DNA of 23,460 nt from Azolla pinnata (taxonomy: Eukaryota; Streptophyta; Polypodiopsida; Salviniales; Salviniaceae): the NCBI GenBank assembly GCA_037176905.1, contig JBBBWG010009036.1, positions 1 to 23,460 on the forward strand. Reading direction: 5' to 3'. Of this stretch, positions 8,801-19,333 are shown piece by piece. Below the pieces are notes generated by a model, which saw nothing but the letters and a program-made list of their open reading frames with translations, searched no databases and had not been told where the DNA came from. A program made the translations under genes and the position numbers. Position 1 is the stretch's first letter. Each line of letters opens with the position of its first letter.

Positions 8801-11800
8801 ATACGTAGGAGCCTTGAAGACTATGGTACCTTTAGAAAATCCAAGCTGATAATTAAGGATGCATCCTGTATGGAGCATAAACAATCTCAGGTATCAACTA
8901 TTCTCCCCACTTGTGCACCTGATTCTGAAGAGGTCTTTTTGGCTCTTGAGAAACAAAGGAAAGGAAAAGCTATTCTTGAGATTGAACAGACAGTAGAGAA
9001 AGAAACTATACAGGATCAAGCATTTTTAGTAGAGAGTGAACAGACAGTAGAGAAAGAAACTATACAGGATCAAGCGGTTTTAGTAGAGAGTGAAACACGG
9101 GCTCCACTAAGTTGCATGGAAAGGATGCATGGTGAAAGCAGGGAATGTGTGGCAACATCTGATATATCTTCCTTCTCTCAGCAAGCATTTCCATCAGGTG
9201 CTGTTCATGAAGCTATAGACAACAGATTTGATGGAGTGGATATCAGCACATGCACAGTTGAGACCACAGAAACAAGTAAAATATCTGGAGTACATGAAAG
9301 CATGGGCAGTTTATCACTTTCAACCATACAAGAGCTATCTGTGGGGCAGGATGTGAATAGTTTGGAGATCTCCCAAAATCATGGGCAACAAGGCTTCACC
9401 ATTCAACCATCTAGATCATGTTTCTCTGATCCAGCTATGCAAAGCCCTCATGAAGCGTTCCAGAATGACATTTCAGAAGAAATTTTGCTAAAAAGTGGGA
9501 AGCTAGGTGATAGCCCTTTAGACAAAGATGTAAGACCCCAAGCCATCGCCTGGCATGGACAAACAAATGATACAAGGGTGGCGGAATCATGCAGCTCTGT
9601 TGGTTTGCATTATGCAGTTGAAACTCATTTGGAAGATAATATTCTTGGAGAGGCAGAGGAGATTGATCTTTTGAAGGAGCGGGAAGCCCTTGCAGAAAAT
9701 GAAAGGGATTTACTGGCAGAGAAGTTAAAGCTCGAAATCCAACAAGAAGCAGAACAGGCTGATATCAAAGCTAATTTACAGGATGAGAGGGATAGGCTAT
9801 TACAGGAGGAAATCGAGTTACGGGCTTCTCAGCAGAAGAACAAACGGAATGCAGACACTGTCACTGGAGAAATGTTCTCAGACTGTCAGGTGGAGAAATA
9901 AACTTCTCGTGCTTCTCAAATTTTGCTAAACTGAAGTCTTAGATTTGACGAAATTTCTTGTGCACTGGACTAACTGTAGCATCCAAATTGTTTGTCATAG
10001 ATAATTTGTTTATATATTAAATGTTGATACGAGGCTAAGCTTCCTCAATGTCCATTAAAGAACGTGCATACCTTTTTCTTGGCATTATATTTTCAGCATG
10101 TAGACATAAGTTAATCCACTGCAATCAAGCAGCGCAATCAGACTCACATAAACCCATTAAATTTAAACCTTGGGAGTGTATCTGTTGCAGGAGCTGCTTC
10201 AGATGTTTGGTTTGCCTTTCATCATTGCACCCATGGAGGCTGAAGCACAGTGTGCATTTATGAATTCCATGGAGCTGGTTGACGGAGTTGTTACTGAGGA
10301 CTGTGATGTTTTTCTATTTGGTGGAAGGAATGTATTCAAGAACATTTTTGATGATCGAAAATATGTGGAGACCTATTATATGAAGGTCTGCCATCATCAA
10401 CTTGTATTTGAATGAGATGGCCTGTTTTGCATCTTTGTATGGTTACCTGATGTCAACCGTACTTAAATTGAATCAGAATTTACCAGGATGTAGAGAGCGA
10501 ACTGGGTTTGGATAGAAAAAAGTTGATACATATGGCGTTACTTCTTGGAAGTGACTACACGGAGGGCGTAAGGTATGATATGTCATCTATGAAATAGAAA
10601 CAGTCACAATGCAAATCGAACTTTTCAAACTCAATTAAATCTGCAGTTATGTTTTTCTGGCAGTGGGATTGGTATTGTGAATGCAATTGAAGTTGTGAAT
10701 GCCTTTGAAGGAGATGTTGGTTTGCAAAAGTTCCGAGAGTGGCTTGATGCACCTGATTATACCTTGTTAAACAAAGTTAATGGAGATGGCATGACTAAAC
10801 AGACAAAGAAGAAATCTACAAAGGGAAGCAAAGTCGATGAAGTTACAGTTGATGTTGACAATGAAAGATCAGGGACACCGAAATTTAATCTTCGACAGCA
10901 AGATTTTATAGATAAGCATGTATGTAATTGATGTGGACAGTTGGTTTTAGTTGGTGGGGCAATGTGTTGATTGTTAAATATAGTTTTTGAGCTCTTTTCT
11001 TGTTTGTTCCACTTTGGATATAGTTCTGTTAAACTTAGAAATGCATGATGATAATTTCTTGAAAAAAATCTCAAATTTGAGTTCAAATTTCTAGTTTGGA
11101 TTTAGGTTGATATTCTCAAGTTAGATTAAAGCTTATCAAAATGAGATGGCCTTCCTTATTTGAGGATTCCTGGTTGTTTGCAGCGTGCGGTCAGTAAGAA
11201 TTGGAGCATTCCAGAGTCTTTTCCAAATCCGATAGTGATTAATGCATATTTATCACCTCAAGTGGATAAATCAACTGAGTCTTTTGCTTGGGGAAGGCCA
11301 GACTTGGAAGCTCTTCGCGGGTAAGCTTTTCATAATACTAGGCTCCTTTCTTTAGTGGCAATTGTTATTCTGCAACTATCTTATATTTGTCTTCACAATT
11401 TTTGTAGTTTATGCTCTGAAAAATTTGGATGGAATAAGAACAAATCTGATGAGCTTTTGCTTCCTGTGTTGAAGGAGTATGATCGACACGAGGTTAGTCT
11501 TCTGTTCACTGTGGCACATCTTTCATTTAATTTGCATATTCTACTTATCTGGAGCGTTATTATTCTAGACACAACTACGCCTCGAAGCTTTCTACTCTTT
11601 CAACCAGCGTTTTGCCAAGATTCGCAGCAAAAGGATACAGAAGGCAGTAACTCGAATAACGGGGCATGTCTCCTCAGAACTTATGGATATTCCTGTGGCA
11701 GTGGACCATATGTCTCGAAAAGAGAAAAAGGTTAAGAAAATAAAGTCCAAGAATGATTCCAGCAGGCCACAAAATGCAAGTAGAGGGGAATCTGAAGAAG

Positions 11801-12913
11801 TGCTGGAGCTACAAGAGCTGCATTCTAATGCCAATAAGGAAATAAGAAAAAGGGGACAAGGTACTGGTAGAAGTAGTAGAGGCAGAGGCAGAGGCAGGGG
11901 CAGAGGCAGAGGTGTACTAGCATCAAAAAGTGGGTCAAGGAACAAAATTGTTCGTAACAACAACTCGGAATCTTCTATTTCTGCTGAAAGCTCAAGTGAT
12001 GAGTTGCAAGAACAGTCTCAGGATGGTTGCGCTTTATCAGGGGAGCTTCGGAGGGTATGGTGCTCGTTTCCTGTGAATAATTTGTGTGAAACTGGGGGGA
12101 GGCGGAGACATTTAACACTTTTCTTGTGTGTGCATATTCGTTGATACATTTTATATGCATATAAAAATCTAAGTATCTACATGTGTGTGCATGCATGCAT
12201 GCGTGTGCCTATATCTATTATATCTATTTATTTTCATATCACTATTTATACTTACTGAGTTCGTTGAGAACATTTGATTTGGTATGTTTTAGTCAAACCG
12301 TCTTTCGAAGAGGGCTGTGTATACATTCTCTGGCTCCAAAGACGAGGATACTACAATTAAAACTGGAGATGAAGAGATGCCTGAAGGTGAAGGTGAACAT
12401 GCTATGAAGCATTTACCTGGAGAGGCTGAAGAGCACACCATACCACTGACCAATGAGAACGCAGATGCAGAGTTTGATGCGAAACAAGGCCATACAAACC
12501 ATCAGGTGATGGTGAGTTTGGCCGCTGAAGATTCAGCAGGTTTTCAAGAACAAGGAGAGATGAGTTACCTCTATACTGGAGGTGGTTTCTGCAATTCTGA
12601 TGCTGAAAACGATCGAGAAGAGGGATCTGATTTGGTACAAATGATGCCTGGAAATGATCAAGGAGAGGGAGATGGCTTGATACAAATGATGCCTGGTGAA
12701 AATGATCAAGAAGAGGGATTGTGTGGCTTATCAGCAGCAAAGCCTGAAACTGTCGGTCAAAGAGATGTACATGAGGGGGAAGTTAGAGGTCTAAATGCCA
12801 TTGCGAATGATTATTCTGCAGATGATGGGAATTCGAAAGATGCACCTGTAAAGCTGCAACCGAGGTTTCGTGCCGTCCCTGCCTTGAAACGCAAGAGACA
12901 GCGGACAAAGTGA
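5820..12913 (+). CDS. UVH3: DNA repair endonuclease UVH3/XPG (ERCC5 homologue)
   Basis: This is a structure-specific nuclease that makes the 3' incision in nucleotide excision repair in the nucleus. Exons from splice signals: 5820-5907, 6083-6333, 7013-about 7211, about 7298-7392, 7491-7568, 7943-7996, 8078-9889, 10191-10385, 10487-10572, 10664-10919, 11184-11320, 11408-11492, 11569-12054, 12293-12913. Phases agree, giving about 1,480 residues, the usual size for plant UVH3. The N domain starts [10 protein letters not shown] and includes [14 protein letters not shown]. The long acidic spacer lies mostly in exon 7 and has a ubiquitin-interacting-motif-like [14 protein letters not shown] (about residues 485-505). 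The I domain carries [22 protein letters not shown] and [19 protein letters not shown] (about 870-965). Then come a PIP-like QLRLEAFY (about 1114-1121), an RG-rich tract (about 1212-1227) and a basic tail. A Cys replaces the Ser usual in EDSD; the acidic residues are kept. The exon 3/4 join is uncertain. Confidence 0.95.
8984..9091 (+). repeat. in-frame 54-bp tandem duplication in XPG spacer exon
   Basis: Two adjacent 54-bp units (8984-9037 and 9038-9091) differ at only two adjacent positions. Each encodes 18 residues beginning [13 protein letters not shown]. The frame is kept, so the acidic spacer is lengthened without disruption. The near identity implies a recent duplication. Confidence 0.95.
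12611..12716 (+). repeat. in-frame imperfect duplication in last XPG exon
   Basis: Two imperfect copies of about 50-57 bp encode the pattern REEG-(S)[11 protein letters not shown] and then [19 protein letters not shown]. It lies in the low-complexity acidic C-terminal region and keeps the frame. Confidence 0.8.
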
Positions 12914-13548
12914 CACAGGTTTCAGCTCAAATTCTCATGCATGTAATCAAAGTAAAATGCAAATTTTGTTGAAAGAAGCTAAGCTGTGGGTCTGGATCAT
13001 CATCGTAATCACCATCAATATCATGATTGACTGGAAGGACCATGAATAGCTTTGTCCGGAATGTGTATACGTCACAGATCTATACCCTAAATTTTAACAT
13101 GGAAAATGGTGAATTGTATGATCACAATATTTGTTTGTATGGAAATGTTATTACTATTTGTTGAACTTGGCCATTTCCTTTTGTCTCTGGTAATATATCA
13201 GCGTGTGTGCTTTGTATTTGGACTTCGAAATAGGAAGCTAAAGTTGTGGAGGTGTACTTGCATTATCTATGGGGAGATTGGGATTCAAGGCGAGAATTAC
13301 GTGTACATTAGACATCAATTCCATGTTTGTTACGCACCATTTTATCATCAAATCTATCATTTCTGTGCATCATTGTCATACATTTTTAAGCCCATTAAGG
13401 CGGTGTCAAGCTTGATTTGCAAGCTGTGGTAGGCAAAACATTCCCAGGGATGTCTCAAAATAGTCTGTAAATAGATTGATTGAATGCACCAGTCAGCCTT
13501 GTTTTGTATACAAGAACAGATCCACGAGCATATATTTGACTTCAAATT
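12914..13548 (+). other. 3' flank of XPG, no gene seen
   Basis: AT-rich sequence follows the TGA stop. TGTAAT and AAAATG-type elements near 12942-12960 could help 3' end formation, but no canonical AATAAA was identified. The small open frames here have no family signature. Confidence 0.4.
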
Positions 13549-13735
13549 GCTGATCTACAGTCAAAGGTGGTTATATGTTCAGATCCATTTGCTGATCTAC
13601 AGTCAATAGCAAGCACATATTTAGCTCCAAATGGCTGATCTACAGTCAATGCCCAGTACATATTCGGCTTCAAATTGCTGGTCTACAGTTGAAGGTGATT
13701 ACGTGTTTAGCTCGATCTGCCATTCTACAGTCAAA
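13549..13735. repeat. minisatellite, about five copies, period about 43 bp
   Basis: The core GCTGATCTACAGTCAA starts at 13549, 13591 and 13634. Variants GCTGGTCTACAGTTGAA (13677) and CTGCCATTCTACAGTCAA (about 13717) follow. The spacing is 42-44 bp. Linking sequence also recurs, such as TTCAAATTGCTG and CATATTTAGCTC/CATATTCGGCTT. It lies between the XPG 3' end and the VIN3-like leader. Confidence 0.88.
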
Positions 13736-13919
13736 TGGTGGTTACACATTTTTGGCTCAATTTTTGCAGTTGGAGTGAAGAGATGCAGAGATGGACTAGT
13801 CAAGAGAATCCCCATGATGCTGGTGATGACGGTGATGATGAAGCAGCAAGAAAACAGTAAACAGTAAAAGCCAGAAAGGGGAAGTGTGAAGGCGCCCAAA
13901 ATGAGGTAGGGCCCCAATG

Positions 13920-14329
13920 TGAAGGCAATCCCATCATCTCCTTTCTTTCCTTCTCAACTACTCTCGTTTCTGCAACTCGATCCGTCCTCCATTTGCAGAG
14001 AGCAGAGCAAAACTAGCGCCCATTAGGAGATTAGGGCCCTCTTTCTTCTGCCATGTTCTTCCTGCTGAGCTCCAATCAGTGACAGTTGGCCCGAGGGAGA
14101 GAAAGAGAGAGAGCAATTCGCTGAACCAAATGCGCTGAACCAAATGCGCTGAGGAGGAGGAGGAAGGAGGAGGAGGAGCCATGAACGACTCATATCTCCC
14201 CGTAATTCCTTGAGAATTAGGGTTCCTTCGTCCTTCGTGCACATTGAGTTGTGGGGATCTAACAAGCTGACGAGGGGTCAAAAGAACAATCTTGGCTTTG
14301 GATCGGAAGCGGTGAGCACGGAGGGATCC
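13920..14329 (+). promoter_or_regulatory. probable 5' leader/promoter of VIN3-like gene
   Basis: This region has a pyrimidine-rich segment (13932-13962), a GA-rich run at 14096-14113 (GAGAGAAAGAGAGAGAGC), a 14-bp direct repeat GCTGAACCAAATGC (about 14120-14147), and a GGA run (about 14151-14178). Such features are typical of plant 5' untranslated leaders. GAGA-type runs are bound by BPC factors in plants; their action here is inference. Short upstream ATGs occur (for example 14053 and 14181), each soon followed by a stop. Confidence 0.45.
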
Positions 14330-17300
14330 ATGACAGCTCGCAACTCTCCCCAATTCCTTCCTGCCTCAGGCAAGTTATAGATCTGTCAGGCACGGCATTT
14401 TCTCCTTCCATTCAAACAAATGCAGGCAAATTGCAGCATGAAGGAGGCTCATTCATTTCCCGTTGGGAAAATGTCCCTGGATTTATTTTGCATCATCCTA
14501 AAACGGATTGCATACGCGTGCATGTTGCACTTGTGATGTGATGTATGTATGTATAGAGCTCTAATTTAGGAGAAGTCAACTCAACATGTATTCTCAAAGA
14601 ATTTCAAAGAGTCTGAGATTTGAGAGACAGAAACAGTGGCATTTCCTTAGGCTAGGAATGCGATGCACGTGTAATTGTGTATGCATTTGTGTGTGCTTGC
14701 GGAAACTATACAGGTCTAAATCTCTTTTGTGGGTGTTTTTCTCATACACATGCCATTCTTTGCCAATTTACTCTCAGAAATCAGCAACGGATGTGCTTGA
14801 CATGCATATTGCATATATACGACATAGTTCTGTTCTTGTGATTTGATGTCTTCTTTTCTCGTGTGTGTGTGTGTGTGTAGGAGTTTATTTTCCAGGAGCA
14901 TACGCATCGATGGTTTCAGCCCTAAGCATGGCGGAGAAGCAGAAGATACTGTACAGAGCAGCACAGGGGCTGGATGGGGGGCAGGAGGTGCTCGAATCGT
15001 GGACGAGGAAGGATCTACTGGAGCTCATATGCCTAGAGATGGGGAAGGAGCGGAAGTACACGGGAGTATCGAAAGGCAAGATGATAGAGCAGCTGCTGAA
15101 GCTAGTGGCAAAGAAAGGGGTGGGAGAAGCAGCTAGGAACAGAGGTGGAGATGGAGATAAGGCAAATGGGGATGGAAATGGAGATGGTATAGAAGAGGTT
15201 AGTTCAGAGGGCAGGGTGAAGAAGCATCGGAAGGTGGGAAGGCCGGCTCGTGTTCCAGCCATGGATATGGCCAGGGAGACATCTCCTCCACTGTCTCCAG
15301 GCCCGAGCATCGATACGGATATGGCCTCTGTGCAAGTGGTTGAAGCACCTGCCTCCACAGTCTGCCGCAACACCGCTTGCAAAGCTCTTCTCCTTCCTGG
15401 CGAAAGCTTCTGCATCCGCTGCTCGTGCTTCATCTGCCGCTCCTTCGATGACAACAAAGACCCCAGCCTCTGGATCTTCTGCACCCCCGAGCCCGGCCTC
15501 TCCTCCGTCGATTGCCGTCTCTCCTGCCACATCGAATGCGCCCTCAAAGATGGCATCGCTGGAGTCGGCCAAGTAGCTGCAGCTGCTGCTTCTTCTTCTT
15601 CCAATGCCTCACCCTCGCTGCCAGATCTCGACGCCAGCTTCCGTTGCCCTTCTTGCGGCAAACACAGCAGCCTCATCGGGTATTTACCCATTTGTTTGAT
15701 CAGCTTGCATATAATCAATCCTTTCTCGTACATGGTATCATGATTTTCGACTGATGTAGCACGCTCTGTCTATTCGACATAAGAAAAGAAACTCATTGCC
15801 AAGAATTCAATGTCTTTGGCTCTTTGCGGTGGAAGCATGCCCCATGCATGCATGAAAATGTTGGGTACTCGAAAATGATTTGATTTCCTTGGCCTACTTA
15901 TACTGCGAAAGAAGCCTGTTCAGCTTGCTACTGATTTCCACTGAGCTAATCCGGTTTTGTTCAGAGATCTAGCTCCAGATTGCCTAGAAAATTGCATCTG
16001 TTTGCCAATTTGACCTTTCTTTTGGGTACATGTAAGAAACATTTGAGCCAGCGTGAGTTAATAATTGGTGTTCATGACAGGTGCTGCAAGAAGTTACAGC
16101 TTTTGGGTTGCATCTGCTTGTCAATTTGGCCTTTCAGTTTGTTACATGTATGAAAAAACATTGGGGAAGAATAATTAGTGTTCATGACTGGTGTTGCAAG
16201 AAGTTCCAGCTTTTTGGTTGCATCTGTTTGTCAATTCGACTTTCCTCTTTGGTACTTGTATGAAAATACATTTGGACAGGCTTGAGTTAGTTTTGTGCTT
16301 ATGAACCTGTGTTGCAAGAAGGTACTGTAGCCCTGTGGTTGCATCTATCTATCTGCTTGCCGATTTGATCTTCTTTTTGGCCGTATCTATCTATCTACTT
16401 GTTGATTTGATCTTCTTTTTGGTTGCATCTATCTATCTTCTTGCCGATTTGATCTATGTTTTTAGTTGCATCTATCTATCTATCTATCTATCTGCTTGTC
16501 GAGTTGACCTTCACTACACACGAGGCATTTGGGCAGGCTTGAGTGCAAAAATTGGTGTTCATGACAGGTGCTGCAAGAAACAGCTTTCGGTGGCAAAGGA
16601 TGCGCGAAGAGTCGACATGCTGTGCCAAAGGTTGTCGTTGTGCCGCAGATTGCTGGCGGGCACTCGTAAGCATAAGGAGTTCCACGAGCTTGTAGAGAAG
16701 GCGATACAGAAGCTCGAAGATGAAATAGGCCCAGTCATGGAGGGCTCCTCCAAGTTTGTTCGCGGCTTGGTCAATCGGCTGTCATCGAGCAGAGAGGTGC
16801 TAAAGCTGATCCGATGTGCCCTGGAAGCGCCCGATGCAGTGCACGAAGTCGAGGCCGAGGCAGAACGCCGATCGATGATTGCACCGTCGGTTGATGAAGG
16901 TATAGGATTCGAAACAACGAACCGGATCCTGTTTCATTCATGTTTCATTCATCCATGTAATTGTTTCTTCATTCCTTGATGCTTTCATTTTGGCATGATC
17001 TGCCATCGGTTGTGGAAGCTAATGGATCAGTACACAGTGTAGGATTCGGCACAACGAGCCGGATCCTGTTTCATTTATGTTTTCATGCATCCATGTAATG
17101 TTCATTCATTCCTTGATGCTTTCATTTTGGGTGCTGCAGAGAAGAGCAGTGATCTGCCGTCGGTCGTTGGAGGTAATCAATGAGTACACAACATAGGATT
17201 CGGAACAACGGACCGCATCCTGTTTCATTCATCTCACCCAATGCTCCTTCATTCCTTGATGCTTTTCATTGTTCGGTTGCTGCAGAAAAGAAGAGCAGTG

Positions 17301-18283
17301 ATGAGCACTGTACCATAGAAATCAAGAAGGTGACGTCGTCGTCGATCGTGGTGAGCGTAAAGGGCGGCGGAGAGCTGGCAACAGGTTACCGGGTCTGGCA
17401 TCGGAGAGCCACGGAGGCAAGCTATCCGAATAACCCGACGTGTATCATATCGTCCAACCCTGGCGAAGCGCAGATAGCGGATGTGCAGCCGAGCACCGAG
17501 TACCGCTTGTACGCCGTGCCTTTCTCCGAGAGAGGGATCGGGGAGCCGTCGGAGGCATTGTGCCAGACGTTAAAGCACGGGGCTGCGGAGCACGGAGCGT
17601 CGTTGTTGCAGGAGGGGCGAGCGGCGATGGACGAATGTGGGCCGTCGGATTTCAAGGTGCGTGCCCTCGGGAAGATGGTCGGAGGCGAGGGGAGGGATCT
17701 GCTGGAGGCGGTGAGAGAGATCTTTCAGGGAAGCAAGCGGGGAAGGGATTCTGAGTCGCCGCAAGATGAGGACAGGGAAGCGAGTGTAGCAGGAGGGCCA
17801 GAGTTAACGCAGGCGGCCGAGGAGTCTGGCATAACTGCATCGCAAACTGCGCAAGCAGACAAGAACGCGGCAAGTATCGAAGGCGGCAGCGTGGATGCGA
17901 TGAGCGAGAGCTGGGCGGTGCAAGTGAGAACGACGCCGAGCCCGACGGCGACGGTATCTGCGTCTGCTGGAGGCCTGATACTGACGCAGAAGAGACACGG
18001 GCCTCTGTTGTGCGCGTCGAGGAACTACGAAGTGTGCGTGAGGATCGTGCGCTGGCTCGAGTGCCAGGGCCATCTTGCAGAGGACTTCCGCATGAAGTTC
18101 CTGACATGGCTCAGCCTACACGCGTCGGAGCATGAGAAACGCGTCGTGGGCGTGTTCATTGATGCCCTCCAGGATGACCCTGCGAGCCTCGCCGCCCAGC
18201 TCGTCCACACCTTCTCTGACGCCGTCTCGTCCAAGCACCGCCTCCCTTGCAATGCCTTCCGTCACGACCCCTCTTGGCACTGA
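14330..18283 (+). CDS. VIL: VIN3-like/VEL protein (PHD finger, FNIII, VEL domain)
   Basis: This is a nuclear accessory protein of plant Polycomb (PRC2) silencing; VIN3/VRN5 relatives act in vernalization. Proposed exons: 14330-14369, 14881-15679, 16568-16899, optional 17140-17172, 17286-18283. The core from ATG 14910 to stop is 699 residues; the first exon adds 23 and the mini-exon 11. Counting from 14910: an N-terminal helical module ([38 protein letters not shown], about 25-70); a basic GRPAR-containing segment (about 105-115); a Cys/His-rich PHD finger from [10 protein letters not shown] through [27 protein letters not shown] and [10 protein letters not shown] (about 151-255); helical [16 protein letters not shown] (257-); an FNIII domain with GYRVWHRRA and [11 protein letters not shown] (about 375-465); and the C-terminal VEL domain ([31 protein letters not shown], about 608-699), a polymerising module in the family. 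The first exon rests on an in-frame GC-AG splice; ATG 14910 is the conservative start. Confidence 0.93.
14370..14880 (+). other. probable GC-AG first intron of VIN3-like gene
   Basis: The donor CTCAG|GCAAGT at 14369/14370 matches the strong consensus required of GC donors. The acceptor is a (GT)9 run ending GTAG at 14880. Joining ATG 14330 across it gives an open frame ([19 protein letters not shown]) that resembles the stretch before the EKR motif in VEL proteins. A competing GT donor, GAAGCG|GTGAGC (14310/14311), would instead give a purely untranslated first exon and start at 14910. Confidence 0.55.
15970..16567 (+). repeat. tandem repeats in second large intron of VIN3-like gene, copying the splice acceptor
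   Basis: Units of about 110-120 bp end at 16080, 16190 and about 16310, and the last ends at the true acceptor at 16567. Each ends with a version of TTGGTGTTCATGACAG|GTGCTGCAAGAA, which is the end of the intron plus the first codons of exon 3. The copy at 16080/16081 keeps the AG. The copy at 16190 reads CTG, and the one near 16310 is degraded. Between 16335 and 16500, shorter units of about 45-50 bp (TTGCATCTATCTATC, GCCGATTTGATCTTCTTTTTGG) expand the pyrimidine-rich part, including a (CTAT)n run at about 16468-16492. Confidence 0.9.
16900..17285 (+). repeat. triplicated intron unit with candidate mini-exon in VIN3-like gene
   Basis: Three copies of about 130-150 bp start near 16901, 17040 and 17191. 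Each begins with TAGGATTCG(A/G)(A/C)ACAACG(A/G)(A/G)CCG(G/C)ATCCTG and continues through TTCATTCCTTGATGCTTT(T)CATT. Copies two and three end in GCTGCAG acceptors followed by AGAAGAGCAGTGAT or AAAAGAAGAGCAGTGAT. Copy two carries a further donor, GGAG|GTAATC, so 17140-17172 could be spliced as a 33-nt exon. Confidence 0.9.
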
Positions 18284-18689
18284 CACGCCAACACGACCCG
18301 CTTGCTTCCCTTCTCCTGATCCATCTGGGCCTGCTTCCGGGCTTCTTCTCGTCCCATTCTTTGATTCCACACTCTCGTGTACTGCTTGTCCGGACACAGT
18401 CTCTCCTGTACAATGCACACTCTTGTCTTCTGTGTTTTCTCTCTTCTTCAATGAATTAAGAGAGACTAGGTTTAATCTATTCCCTCATTATTTCTTTGTC
18501 GCGAATCCGGATATACCATTCTATCCACTCAAGCTTTTGATAAGATTCTCGACTCCCGAGTGCAAATATGTCGCATTACTTTCTAAGATGAAGAGCGGAC
18601 CAGAGCAAGTGTTGGTTTAAGCTTTCAAGCTGCAACTTAGATCCATACATATCTCCAATGAGGTTCTTGTGACAAATGGGCAAGTCGAA
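18284..18689 (+). terminator. 3' flank of VIN3-like gene with possible polyadenylation signal
   Basis: After the TGA stop, a T/C-rich region leads to CTTCAATGAATTAAG. Here AATGAA (18450-18455) is a near-match to the plant polyadenylation signal. No coding signature follows in this stretch. Confidence 0.4.
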
Positions 18690-19333
18690 GCAGGAAAGGA
18701 GACAATGAGTGCTTAGTCAAGAGGCTTTAGATATTCAGAGAGAGCGAGAGAAGATCCTCTCCGGTGTCATACATGGGTAGGTCAGAGGAAAAAGGATACA
18801 AGGAGTACCCAGACCAGACTGAGAGAGACAAAAGACAAGAGAGGAAAAAATGAATCATATGTTGCTCTCATCGCAAATGTTACACACCTTGATTAGGATC
18901 AAGGTCAACGTGCATATTTATACACGTTCCTAAGAGCTGCGAGAAAGTAAATATTTTGAAAATATTGTGAAAAAAGAATCATGCACAAAGTAGCCACGAT
19001 ATATATATATACAAGAAAGAAATTCTCAGAATATCTAAAAGTATCAAGCAATACATTATTTTTTGTTATAATCACAATATGTGTAAGACTCGCTTGTGAT
19101 GAGTTTGGTATCGGTCGGTTCTCGAGCTTGAAGTGAAACAAAATTGACAAGCACCTAAGTTGAAATAAAACAATGGAATTCCCCTTGTAAGTAAGAGTTA
19201 TTGTTAACAATGTTCAAAATCAGGCCATTGATATAGATCGTCCTTGTAAAGGAGGTGGGTGGTATGAAAGGCCAACGGATGCAAGGATGTGCACAAAATA
19301 TTATTGTGCAATAAGGTGATTAAATAGTTGGGC
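18690..19333 (-). repeat. LTR-like or promoter-like repeat remnant
   Basis: On the - strand a possible start TGTTAACAATAAC (near 19209) leads to a TATA-like GTATAAATATGCACG (near 18910-18925). A CT-rich leader (TCTTTTGTCTCTCTC) follows near 18820-18835. This is the order of an LTR U3-R region, and it lies downstream, in the - orientation, of the copia integrase fragment at 19887-20190. No terminal repeats or target duplication were confirmed. Confidence 0.35.

Noticed and set aside
12183..12205. Alternating GTGTGCATGCATGC run
   Set aside because: It is a simple microsatellite within an XPG intron with no further structure.
13106..13432. 108-codon hydrophobic open frame after XPG
   Set aside because: The sequence is AT-rich 3' flank. 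There is no domain, and the hydrophobic look comes from T-rich codons.
14885..15733. Long antisense open frame (282 codons) opposite the VIN3-like PHD exon
   Set aside because: It mirrors a GC-rich coding exon. The translation is Ser/Pro/Ala low complexity with no family motif, while the sense strand carries an unmistakable PHD finger.
16511..16518. CACTACAC inside the VIN3-like intron as a possible CACTA terminus
   Set aside because: It lacks the following CACTACAAGG match, subterminal repeats and a partner end. It is a chance match within the intron's repeat units.
17652..18107. Antisense open frame of 151 codons opposite the last VIN3-like exon
   Set aside because: It is a composition-driven shadow of the FNIII/VEL coding exon with no recognisable domain.
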